Shown in pieces: positions 7,699 through 21,428 of a stretch of 23,481 nt of DNA. How positions within the stretch are numbered: the first letter of the stretch is position 1; every line of letters begins with the position of its first letter. The stretch is from an uncultured Collinsella sp. Lineage in GTDB: Bacteria > Actinomycetota > Coriobacteriia > Coriobacteriales > Coriobacteriaceae. The notes beneath the pieces are model-generated. The model worked only from the letters and a program-made list of their open reading frames with translations. It searched no databases and was not told where the DNA came from. The stretch lies in the NCBI GenBank assembly GCA_900549215.1, contig URNJ01000006.1, forward strand, positions 1-23,481. Reading direction: 5' to 3'. Both the position numbers and the translations under genes were made by a program.

Positions 7699-8172
7699 TT
7701 ACCAACGATAGTGAGAGAACGCGCGGTTGGCCTCGGCCATCTTGAAGACGTCCTCACGCTTCTTGACGGAAGCGCCCAGGCCGTTGGAAGCGTCGAGGAT
7801 CTCGTTGGCGAGACGCTCGGCCATGGTCTTCTCCTTGCGAGCGCGGGAGAAGTTGACGATCCAGCGGATACCCAGAGCAGTGGAACGACGGGAGTTGACC
7901 TCCATCGGGACCTGATAGGTAGCGCCACCGACACGCTTGGGCTTAACCTCGAGCGTGGGCTTGACGTTGTCCATAGCCTTCTTGAAGGTAGCGAGAGCGT
8001 CGCCACCCTCGGACTTCTCGGCAACGATCTCGAAAGCGGTGTAAACGATGCGCTCAGCGGTGGCCTTCTTGCCGTCAAGAAGGACCTTGTTGATGAGCTG
8101 AGTCACCAGGCGGTTGTTGTAAACGGCGTCAGGCTGAACCTCACGACGATTAGCTGCTGCACGACGCGGCAT
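7699..8172 (-). CDS. rpsG: 30S ribosomal protein S7
   Basis: A 157-residue S7 protein, the primary 16S rRNA binder that nucleates assembly of the 30S head. It begins MPRRAAANRREVQPDAVYNN and contains VGGATYQVPMEV and ALGIRWIVNFSR, with the C-terminal FSHYRW seen in many S7 proteins. The start is an ATG preceded by AAGGAG. It is second in the str operon, 73 bases after rpsL and 19 before fusA. In E. coli S7 autoregulates this operon through the rpsL-rpsG spacer; whether the spacer here does so cannot be judged by eye. Confidence 0.98.
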   Translation of the reverse strand: MPRRAAANRREVQPDAVYNNRLVTQLINKVLLDGKKATAERIVYTAFEIVAEKSEGGDALATFKKAMDNVKPTLEVKPKRVGGATYQVPMEVNSRRSTALGIRWIVNFSRARKEKTMAERLANEILDASNGLGASVKKREDVFKMAEANRAFSHYRW

Positions 8173-8245
8173 GTGAAATCTCCTTAAGTGTCTACCGTGC
8201 GGCGCTTAGGCGGCACACGGCGAAAGTATCAAAACGTTATCTGGC

Positions 8246-8623
8246 TTATTTAGCCTTGGGGCGCTTAGCACCGTACTTGGAACGGGCCTGCATACGGTTC
8301 TGGACCGGAGCAGCGTCGTAGGCGCCACGGATGACGTGATAACGGACACCAGGGAGGTCACGGACACGACCGCCGCGGACGAGCACGATGGAGTGCTCCT
8401 GCAGGTTGTGGCCCTCACCCGGGATGTAAGCAGTAACTTCGATGCCGTTGACGAGGCGAACACGGGCAACCTTACGAAGAGCCGAGTTCGGCTTCTTGGG
8501 GCTCGTGGTGAAGACGCGGGTGCACACGCCGCGCTTCTGGGAGTTGTGCTGCAGAGCAGCGTTCTTGGACTTCTTGGGCACGGAACGACGGCCCTGACGA
8601 ACCAGCTGGTTAATAGTAGGCAA
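8246..8623 (-). CDS. rpsL: 30S ribosomal protein S12 with Arg at position 88
   Basis: A 125-residue S12 protein of the decoding centre. The body matches S12 closely: QKRGVCTRVFTTSPKKPNSA, GEGHNLQEHSIVLVRGG, ARSKYGAKRPKAK. Numbering coincides with E. coli: Lys43 in PKKPNS is the wild-type residue, but position 88 in GRVRDLPG is Arg (codon CGT at 8362-8360) where E. coli has Lys. Lys88-to-Arg is an established streptomycin-resistance change in other bacteria. Asp89, the site modified by RimO in E. coli, is present. The start codon is TTG with AAGGAG 6 bases upstream; no better start exists. It is the first gene of the str operon, about 87 bases downstream of the transcription start predicted from the promoter at 8717-8745. 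Confidence 0.97.
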   Translation of the reverse strand: MPTINQLVRQGRRSVPKKSKNAALQHNSQKRGVCTRVFTTSPKKPNSALRKVARVRLVNGIEVTAYIPGEGHNLQEHSIVLVRGGRVRDLPGVRYHVIRGAYDAAPVQNRMQARSKYGAKRPKAK

Positions 8624-8716
8624 AGCGTACTCCTTCTCGAATGATTCCAGCTTTCTGTAAAGTGCAACGGCTTGAATCGAGGGGTCAGCATCCCCCTACG
8701 AAACACGCAGTTCGAT

Positions 8717-8745
8717 AGGATACGTGGCGTTAGCTGTGCCGTCAA
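8717..8745 (-). promoter_or_regulatory. promoter of the rpsL-rpsG-fusA-rpsJ operon
   Basis: On the minus strand TTGACG (8745-8740) is followed after exactly 17 bases by TATCCT (8722-8717). The -35 matches 5 of 6 consensus bases. Predicted transcription start is near 8710, giving a leader of about 87 bases with a small GGGG/CCCC hairpin around 8682-8696. Confidence 0.75.
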
Positions 8746-8828
8746 CAGACCACGCCGCCGGGCGTATCCCAAAATGAGTATATTTCCGCAAAGCCTACAC
8801 AAAAGGAATCCCCTTCGGTGCGCGGGGG

Positions 8829-8969
8829 CGGATTCCCGGTCCGGGCGGCCCGCTGTTTAAGTTTGCTGCTCTACAGTCCTGGCTCGCACGGAGGCCACAT
8901 TAAGTGGCCTCCGGCTCGTGCGGAACTCGCGACAAACTTAACCCCTGTGCCGCCCGGCCCGGGAATCCG
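8829..8969. repeat. long palindromic repeat element, copy A
   Basis: A 141-base imperfect palindrome. The outer arms 8829-8869 and 8929-8969 are complementary at about 33 of 41 positions. In the centre a second hairpin has a perfect 10-base stem (8889-8898 with 8904-8913) and loop ATTAA. The centre is shared with a second element at 21743-21806, including TCCTGG, CTCGC and CGGCTCGTGCGGAA. It lies upstream of the rpsL promoter and outside any convincing gene. No transposase is encoded, so it is a non-autonomous repeat or a structured RNA or DNA element of unknown function. Confidence 0.75.
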
Positions 8970-8992
8970 ACGCGCTCGTCAGGGCAACGTTC

Positions 8993-9029
8993 CCTGCCAA
9001 AAAGGGACAGGTTTATTTTGGTCGGTTTT
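8993..9029 (+). repeat. 37-bp inverted repeat, left copy
   Basis: Reverse complement of 10804-10840 at 36 of 37 positions. Each copy contains a small internal CCAAAA/TTTTGG hairpin around AGGGACAGGTTT. Together the two copies bracket the sigma/anti-sigma pair. The bases 9030-9129 between this copy and the terminator show no gene or other recognisable element. Confidence 0.9.
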
Positions 9030-9129
9030 ATCTGGGAAAACACCACTCTTCACGGTGATCCGCATCCATTTGCCACGTTCTTCCGAGAATCAGACGAATA
9101 ACGTCCAATCCACTCGTCCATATAACGCT

Positions 9130-9161
9130 AAAAAGGCCGCTTCCCCCCTTGGGAAGCGGCC
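9130..9161 (-). terminator. intrinsic terminator after the anti-sigma gene
   Basis: On the minus strand an 11-base perfect GC-rich stem (9161-9151 with 9145-9135), a 5-base loop and a run of five T at 9134-9130. It starts about 7 bases after the stop codon at 9168. Confidence 0.9.
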
Positions 9162-9167
9162 CAGACT

Positions 9168-10244
9168 TTACGAATAAACGATGGTAAAGGGTACTTCTGT
9201 TTCGGTCTCTCCTGTTGACGTGCACCTCGTGCCCTCAAGCGTTACTGAGACCACTTGGTCGACATCGATCAACTTCGTTGGCAGCCAGATGTTCTCTCCG
9301 CTATTGCGCGCATAAGAAAAATATAAGTTGAACACCCCTGCGTCGTCATCTTCGACAATCTGCTCCGATCCATCCTTGTAGCTGACGGTCAGCTTATTAT
9401 CAACTGCATCAATGCCCAGATCATCGATGTGTGTCTGGATAGAAAACGGGCTGATCTCGAGAGGCGAGTCATCGGAGCGGAGTTCCTTTGTATCGACGTA
9501 AGCTCCAACGCTAAACTCGGGCGTCGATGCCTCGAACGGCTTCGCATCCTCGCCTTCGCCCTCGGTCCACGAGATATTCCAGGTGACCGCATGTTGAAAA
9601 CCTCGCTCGCGATCCATAGAGGCAAAGTACATCGTGCCATTAATGACCGTGTCGCTTGATGTGTCCTTATCAATGGTGCAGCGTGTGTCAGCCCATTCCT
9701 CGCCGAAGTTCATGCTGGGCGTGCCGATGCCTTGTTCTTCTTCACCATAGAGAACAAGTTCGCCCGTCTCTGCTGCCGGCTTGTAGTAGTTAACGCCATT
9801 TGGATTGGACAGCGTAAACGTCACGGCACCGCAACCGTTTTTATCGATAGCCATCTCATGGATATCAAGCGTATAGCCGTTACCCTCGACGGACAGATTA
9901 ACCTTCTGGACTGCACCCTCCAGGCTTTGGGGCGCAATGCCGTCACCAAACTCTCTGGTGTAGGTGTATTTAGCCCCCGATGAGCCGCCGTTGGTCCAGG
10001 TAATGGAATCCCCATTGCCGTGGTTTCCCCAGGCTGAGGCAAAATAGCTGGAATTGATAACGGCGTAGGCGACCCCTCCGGTCGCCAACACTCCGGCGAG
10101 ACATCCGATTACGGCAACATAGAGAGACTTCGCGTGGCCCTTTCGATGAAGCGGCTCACCCGCAGCGGTATTAAGGACGCGATCTGCAAGATTGCTATCG
10201 GCTTGGATGGACTCGAAGGCCTGCTTGATTTGGTTGGATTTCAC
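9168..10244 (-). CDS. putative membrane-bound anti-sigma factor
   Basis: A 358-residue protein with a short cytoplasmic N-terminus (about 1-40), one hydrophobic transmembrane segment at roughly 41-63 (LYVAVIGCLAGVLATGGVAYAVI), and an extracytoplasmic domain of about 295 residues rich in beta-strand-like and acidic stretches. The N-terminal IKQAFESIQADSNLADRVLN resembles the sigma-binding tail of Gram-positive anti-sigma proteins with a DUF4179-type ectodomain; I recognise the architecture, not a named gene. No HxxxCxxC zinc motif of the ZAS class is visible. The start is GTG at 10244, with GGAGG 6 bases upstream inside the sigma gene. It overlaps the sigma gene by 50 bases, strongly suggesting coupled expression. 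The presumed job is to hold the sigma factor at the membrane until an envelope signal arrives. Confidence 0.7.
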   Translation of the reverse strand: MKSNQIKQAFESIQADSNLADRVLNTAAGEPLHRKGHAKSLYVAVIGCLAGVLATGGVAYAVINSSYFASAWGNHGNGDSITWTNGGSSGAKYTYTREFGDGIAPQSLEGAVQKVNLSVEGNGYTLDIHEMAIDKNGCGAVTFTLSNPNGVNYYKPAAETGELVLYGEEEQGIGTPSMNFGEEWADTRCTIDKDTSSDTVINGTMYFASMDRERGFQHAVTWNISWTEGEGEDAKPFEASTPEFSVGAYVDTKELRSDDSPLEISPFSIQTHIDDLGIDAVDNKLTVSYKDGSEQIVEDDDAGVFNLYFSYARNSGENIWLPTKLIDVDQVVSVTLEGTRCTSTGETETEVPFTIVYS

Positions 10245-10713
10245 GGTCGCCCTCCTCTAGGATGAATTTGAGTTTCGATCGACCACGAGCTAAACGCGTT
10301 CGAACGGTCGCGGCTGGTACATGCAACAACTCGGCAATCTCTGAGGTCGAAAAGCCCAGATAGTAATAGAGCACGATGGGGATACGGAATCGTTCCGGAA
10401 GTCGCATAACGTCCGACAGGACAGCCCTGGTCTCATCCTGCGCTACCGATAGCGAACCGGCCAGGTTCTCAATATCCTCCACGCGCCTCCACGGCTTTCG
10501 AAAGAGCGATTTGCATTCATTGATCGTGACCCGGATAAGCCAGCGGCGAAGATGCTCCCAACTCTCAAAATGTCCATCGCTTTTAAGCAGCTTAAGAAAG
10601 ACATCTTGGGCAATATCGTCGGCATCGGCACGATCGCGCAGGTACGTCAATGCGATTCGAAACACGACATCCCTGTGATCTTCAACCGCCTGTCTAAAAG
10701 CTTGTTCTTCCAT
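10195..10713 (-). CDS. ECF-type RNA polymerase sigma factor
   Basis: A 172-residue sigma-70 family protein of ECF size with only regions 2 and 4. Region 2 spans about 8-75 (HRDVVFRIALTYLRDRADAD, DIAQDVFLKLL, WLIRVTINECKSLFRK). Region 4 spans about 102-150, with the helix-turn-helix STSEIAELLHVPAATVRTRL ending in ARGRSKLK. Region 3 is absent. The frame is open to 10815, but that would read through the inverted repeat and promoter. The ATG at 10713 has a near-perfect GGAGGTGATT site directly before it and gives a normal ECF N-terminus. It is followed with a 50-base overlap by a membrane protein likely to be its anti-sigma. An ECF-type promoter lies upstream, so autoregulation is probable. Confidence 0.93.
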   Translation of the reverse strand: MEEQAFRQAVEDHRDVVFRIALTYLRDRADADDIAQDVFLKLLKSDGHFESWEHLRRWLIRVTINECKSLFRKPWRRVEDIENLAGSLSVAQDETRAVLSDVMRLPERFRIPIVLYYYLGFSTSEIAELLHVPAATVRTRLARGRSKLKFILEEGDREIQPNQAGLRVHPSR

Positions 10714-10761
10714 AATCACCTCCCGGTGATGCTGATGTTTCTTGCTGAGGCCCTCACCATA

Positions 10762-10790
10762 GATACGCTTTGACCGAACGGAATGTTTCA
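10762..10790 (-). promoter_or_regulatory. ECF-type promoter of the sigma/anti-sigma operon
   Basis: On the minus strand TGAAAC (10790-10785) is followed after 17 bases by CGTATC (10767-10762). TGAAAC with a CGTA-type -10 is the known signature of ECF sigma promoters such as those of Bacillus SigW. It lies about 50 bases before the sigma ATG, the expected place for autoregulation. Confidence 0.65.
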
Positions 10791-10803
10791 AATTCAAGCA
10801 GGA

Positions 10804-10840
10804 AAAACCTACCAAAATAAACCTGTCCCTTTTTGGCAGG
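10804..10840 (-). repeat. 37-bp inverted repeat, right copy
   Basis: Matches the reverse complement of 8993-9029 with one mismatch. It lies 12 bases from the rpoC terminator and just upstream of the ECF promoter. Confidence 0.9.
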
Positions 10841-10851
10841 TTTTCTTCAAC

Positions 10852-10888
10852 AAAAAAGACCCGCTTCCCTGTTGGGAAACGGGTCTTT
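10852..10888 (-). terminator. intrinsic terminator after rpoC
   Basis: On the minus strand arms 10888-10874 and 10869-10855 form a 15-base stem with one A-C mismatch and a TGTT-type loop, followed by six T (10857-10852). It lies 27 bases after the rpoC stop codon. Confidence 0.9.
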
Positions 10889-10914
10889 GGAAGGGCGGTT
10901 AACGTACTTGGAAG

Positions 10915-15390
<4,476 letters not shown>

Positions 15391-15396
15391 AGTCAA

Positions 15397-18916
<3,520 letters not shown>

Positions 18917-18989
18917 CAGGTTTTTCCTCCTTCACGGAAATGCTCGGTGGGTTGGCGAGGCATAGCTTCGCCAGTTATCGCAACCTAAT

Positions 18990-19017
18990 AGTTTATCAGG
19001 TACCGACCGTTGGGCAA
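18990..19017 (-). promoter_or_regulatory. candidate rpoBC promoter
   Basis: Minus-strand TTGCCC (19017-19012), a 16-base spacer and TAAACT (18995-18990), with an extended -10 TGA directly upstream. The predicted leader to the rpoB GTG is about 67 bases. Confidence 0.55.
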
Positions 19018-19094
19018 GAAAAGCCTTGACGCGATTGAGTTTTTGGAGTAGCAAAGTTTTTCGATAGAAAACACGCAGGTAGATGTATGCGTAT

Positions 19095-19127
19095 CGAACA
19101 TCTGTTCATATATTTTCTGTGAACAGA
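19095..19127. promoter_or_regulatory. overlapping palindromes, LexA/SOS-box-like
   Basis: CGAACATCTGTTCA at 19095-19108 contains the palindrome GAAC-N4-GTTC, close to the Gram-positive LexA box. The same GTTC half-site is also the left arm of an 8-base inverted repeat (19101-19108 with 19120-19127) separated by 11 AT-rich bases. The site lies about 80 bases upstream of the candidate rpoB promoter and downstream of galU on the minus strand. No DNA-repair gene adjoins it, so the regulated target is unclear. Confidence 0.4.
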
Positions 19128-19150
19128 GAGCCGGCAATCGCAGCTCTTAT

Positions 19151-19183
19151 AAAAAACGGGCGCGAACCGAGGTCCGCGCCCGT
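19151..19183 (-). terminator. intrinsic terminator after galU
   Basis: Minus-strand 9-base GC stem (19183-19175 with 19164-19156) with a further small ACC/GGT pairing inside the loop, followed by a run of T at 19156-19151. It starts about 20 bases after the galU stop. Confidence 0.9.
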
Positions 19184-19203
19184 AAATGTCGATGCCCGAA
19201 GGC

Positions 19204-20112
19204 TTATTTGCGCATCAAACCGCCGCGCTCGTCGATGGCGTCCCAGAAGGCGCTTGCAAAGCGAGGGTCGCTTGCAGCCATGAGGGCGTTGGTGGCCATC
19301 CAGCCAGAGGGAGTGCCGGTGTCGTAGCCCGACAGCGGGTCGATGACGACCGCATACATGGCCTCGCGATCGAGCGAACGGGCCATTGCGTCGGTGAGCT
19401 GGATCTCGCCGCCCTTACCAGCCTGCTGATCGGCCAGCAGGTCCATGACCAGCGGGCTCAGCAGATAGCGGCCGACGATGTACAGGTTGGACGGAGCAGC
19501 CTCGGGAGCGGGCTTCTCGACCAGACCGCCGATGCGCCAGACAGCGCCCGGCTCGGCATCGGCAACGCCCTCGGCGCCCTCGAGCGAACCGACGCGCTCG
19601 CCGGCGATAACGCCATAGCGGCTGACTTCCTCGGGAGCGCACGCGGCAACGGCGATAACAGAAGCGCCACCGTGCTCCTTGGAAACGGCGAGCATCTTGT
19701 CGCAGATGTCGCGGTTAGGCACAACGTAGTCGCCCAGAAGAACCAGGAAGTTCTCCCCTGCCACGGCGTCGGCAGCAGAGCGGATAGCATGGCCGAGGCC
19801 CTTGGGCTCGTACTGATAACGGAAGTCGACCGGCATACCGCCAGCGTGGGCGACGGCATCGGCATAGGCGTTCTTGCCGCGCTCGCGCAGCAGGTTCTCG
19901 AGCGAGCGATCGGGCTGGAAGTAGTTCAGCAGCTCGGGCTTGCCGGGAGAAGTAACGATGATGGCATCGTCGACCTCCTCGGGGTCGAGCGCCTCCTCGA
20001 CGACGTACTGAATGACGGGCTTGTCGAGCACCGGCAGCATCTCTTTGGGCGTGCACTTGGTGCCAGGCAGAAAACGCGTGCCAAGACCGGCGGCGGGGAT
20101 GATTGCCTTCAT
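19204..20112 (-). CDS. galU: UTP--glucose-1-phosphate uridylyltransferase
   Basis: A 302-residue nucleotidyltransferase that makes UDP-glucose from UTP and glucose-1-phosphate, feeding cell-envelope polysaccharides, glycolipids and galactose metabolism. The N-terminus MKAIIPAAGLGTRFLPGTK is the nucleotide-binding signature, followed by PKEMLPVLDKPVIQYVVEEA. Later GalU landmarks include EPKGLGHAIRSA, LLGDYVV, LVEKPAPEAAPSNLYIVGRY, GGEIQLTDA and the GYDTGTPSGW segment near the C-terminus. The frame is open to 20196, but the ATG at 20112 gives the conserved start. The nearest Shine-Dalgarno-like AAAGGA is 12 bases upstream, longer than ideal. It stands alone between its own promoter and terminator, separating rplJL from rpoBC. 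Confidence 0.95.
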   Translation of the reverse strand: MKAIIPAAGLGTRFLPGTKCTPKEMLPVLDKPVIQYVVEEALDPEEVDDAIIVTSPGKPELLNYFQPDRSLENLLRERGKNAYADAVAHAGGMPVDFRYQYEPKGLGHAIRSAADAVAGENFLVLLGDYVVPNRDICDKMLAVSKEHGGASVIAVAACAPEEVSRYGVIAGERVGSLEGAEGVADAEPGAVWRIGGLVEKPAPEAAPSNLYIVGRYLLSPLVMDLLADQQAGKGGEIQLTDAMARSLDREAMYAVVIDPLSGYDTGTPSGWMATNALMAASDPRFASAFWDAIDERGGLMRK

Positions 20113-20208
20113 GTTATTCAAAGATCCTTTCGCAGGCGCAAAAGCGCCCCATGCGTGCGGCACACAGCCGCAGACCAAATTGCGATACCCAAGCATCTTA
20201 CCGCTGGA

Positions 20209-20236
20209 ACTATATGTCGCTACAAGGCAGAGACAA
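20209..20236 (-). promoter_or_regulatory. galU promoter
   Basis: Minus-strand TTGTCT (20236-20231), 16-base spacer, TATAGT (20214-20209), which matches 5 of 6 consensus bases at -10. The leader of about 90 bases to the galU ATG holds two small hairpins (GCGGC/GCCGC and GGCGC-TTTT-GCGCC). The remainder of the gap to the rplL terminator, 20237-20365, shows nothing else recognisable. Confidence 0.6.
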
Positions 20237-20365
20237 TTCTTCAGCAGGTCAACGCAAATTATTGCTCGAATGGTGCAATTTTATTACCCAACGGCAGGGC
20301 ACCCGATACGACGCAAATCACAGAACATGGCAGTTTGAGCAACCGATGTCGAGGGACCAAAAAAC

Positions 20366-20399
20366 AAAAAAGACGGGGCTCGCAATGCGAACCCCGTCT
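20366..20399 (-). terminator. intrinsic terminator after rplL
   Basis: Minus-strand stem of 13 bases with one mismatch (20399-20387 with 20383-20371), loop of three, then T run at 20370-20366. It begins 27 bases after the rplL stop. Confidence 0.9.
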
Positions 20400-20426
20400 G
20401 CAAAGAAATCTGGCGAGAGAGCCTGA

Positions 20427-20804
20427 TTACTTGAGGGTGACAGCAGCGCCAGCAGCCTCGAGCTTCTCCTTGGCAGCCTCGGCGTCCTCCTTCTTGGCAC
20501 CCTCGAGAACAGCCTTGGGAGCGCCCTCGACGACCTCCTTGGCCTCCTTCAGGCCAAGGTTGGTGAGCTCACGGACGGCCTTGATGACCTGGATCTTGTT
20601 GTCGCCGAAGCCCTCGAGCACGACGTCAAACTCGGTCTTCTCCTCGGCCTCAGCAGCGCCAGCAGCGGGAGCGGCGACAACAGCGGCAGGAGCAGCGGCG
20701 GAAACGCCGAAGGTGTCCTCGATAGCCTTGACGAGCTCGGAAGCCTCGAGAAGGGTCATTTCCTTAAGAGCATCGATGATCTCATCGGTGGTAAGCTTAG
20801 CCAT
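20427..20804 (-). CDS. rplL: 50S ribosomal protein L7/L12
   Basis: A 125-residue stalk protein that recruits and stimulates translational GTPases such as the EF-G encoded in this window. The N-terminal dimerisation segment MAKLTTDEIIDALKEMTLLE is followed by an alanine-rich hinge (about 47-62). The C-terminal domain contains EKTEFDVVLEGFGDNKIQVI, LGLKEAKEVVEGAPKAV and ends AGAAVTLK. The open frame extends to 20837, but the ATG at 20804 has AAAGGA 7 bases upstream and gives the canonical N-terminus. It is 102 bases downstream of rplJ and ends at a terminator. Confidence 0.97.
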   Translation of the reverse strand: MAKLTTDEIIDALKEMTLLEASELVKAIEDTFGVSAAAPAAVVAAPAAGAAEAEEKTEFDVVLEGFGDNKIQVIKAVRELTNLGLKEAKEVVEGAPKAVLEGAKKEDAEAAKEKLEAAGAAVTLK

Positions 20805-20822
20805 TTCTAAGTCCTTTCGGTT

Positions 20823-20888
20823 TCCGTGTCTGTGCACGGAGATCAGTTAAAACACGGCGCGAATGCGCCAGGGGTGCGGCGTTGCCGC
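20823..20888 (-). promoter_or_regulatory. three consecutive small hairpins in the rplJ-rplL spacer
   Basis: Self-complementary stretches occur at 20876-20888, 20856-20869 and 20823-20840 (6-base TCCGTG/CACGGA stem). None is followed by a T run. They may tune the rplL:rplJ ratio by processing or mRNA stability, since the ribosome needs several L7/L12 per L10; this is inference. Confidence 0.35.
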
Positions 20889-20906
20889 CGCGGGTGAAAA
20901 CAGCGA

Positions 20907-21428
20907 CTAGGCTGCCTTCTGCTCGGAGACCTGCTGGATCGAACGAGCGAGACCAGAGGAAACGCCGTTGACGCAGACAGCGATGTCGCGAGCGAAACCG
21001 GAGATGAGACCGGCGATCTGGCCGAGAAGCTGATCCTTGGTGGGCAGCTCGGCGATAGCCTTAACATCATCAGCGGAAACGGCCTTGCCGTCGGAGATGC
21101 CGCCCTTGATCTCAAGGACGCCCTTGGACTTAGCGGAGAAGTCCTTAAGGGTCTTAGCGGCCTCGACCGGCTCGGTCTCGTAGAACACATAAGCGACGGG
21201 GCCGGCGAGGATCTCGTCGAGCTCGGGCTGCTCCTGGTTCTTGAGTGCGATCTTGACCAGGTTGTTCTTGTAGACCTTCATCTCGGCGCCGCACTCGCGA
21301 AGCTGATGACGCAGCTCCTGAGCCTGCTTAACCGTCAGACCGTTGTAGTTGACGACGAACAGACCGGCGTTCTCGGCGATACGGGACTCGATCTCTGCAA
21401 CCTTGTCGATTTTGTACTGCTGGGGCAT
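20907..21428 (-). CDS. rplJ: 50S ribosomal protein L10
   Basis: A 173-residue L10 that anchors L7/L12 dimers to 23S rRNA at the GTPase-associated centre. The sequence starts MPQQYKIDKVAEIESRIAEN, with NYNGLTVKQAQELRHQLRE and VYKNNLVKIALK typical of the rRNA-binding domain. The C-terminal helix that binds L7/L12 covers about the last 35 residues. AGGAGG lies 8 bases before the ATG. It is first in the rplJL operon, preceded by a 210-base leader with an attenuator. In known systems L10, with L7/L12, represses its own operon through this leader. Confidence 0.97.
   Translation of the reverse strand: MPQQYKIDKVAEIESRIAENAGLFVVNYNGLTVKQAQELRHQLRECGAEMKVYKNNLVKIALKNQEQPELDEILAGPVAYVFYETEPVEAAKTLKDFSAKSKGVLEIKGGISDGKAVSADDVKAIAELPTKDQLLGQIAGLISGFARDIAVCVNGVSSGLARSIQQVSEQKAA

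Larger units (their letters stand above)
8993..10840. mobile_element. putative cassette: ECF sigma/anti-sigma pair bounded by 37-bp inverted repeats
   Basis: A 1.85-kb unit holding an ECF promoter, a sigma factor, a membrane anti-sigma candidate and a terminator, bounded on both sides by the same 37-base sequence in opposite orientation. It sits between rpoC and rpsL, genes that are adjacent in many bacteria, which suggests insertion. No transposase or recombinase is present and I see no flanking target-site duplication, so mobility is inference. Two independent insertions of a REP-like repeat would look the same. Confidence 0.4.

Noticed and set aside
8804..8836. GGAATC/GATTCC pairing next to repeat copy A as a separate terminator
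   Set aside because: The arm GATTCC is better explained as part of the 41-base outer arm of copy A, and no T run follows.
10714..10815. Upstream start extending the ECF sigma factor by 34 residues
   Set aside because: It would translate the ECF promoter and part of the inverted repeat; ATG 10713 has a near-ideal Shine-Dalgarno sequence.
19186..20850. A 554-codon + strand frame across galU and rplL
   Set aside because: It runs antisense through two real genes, their terminator and the intergenic region; no domain is visible.
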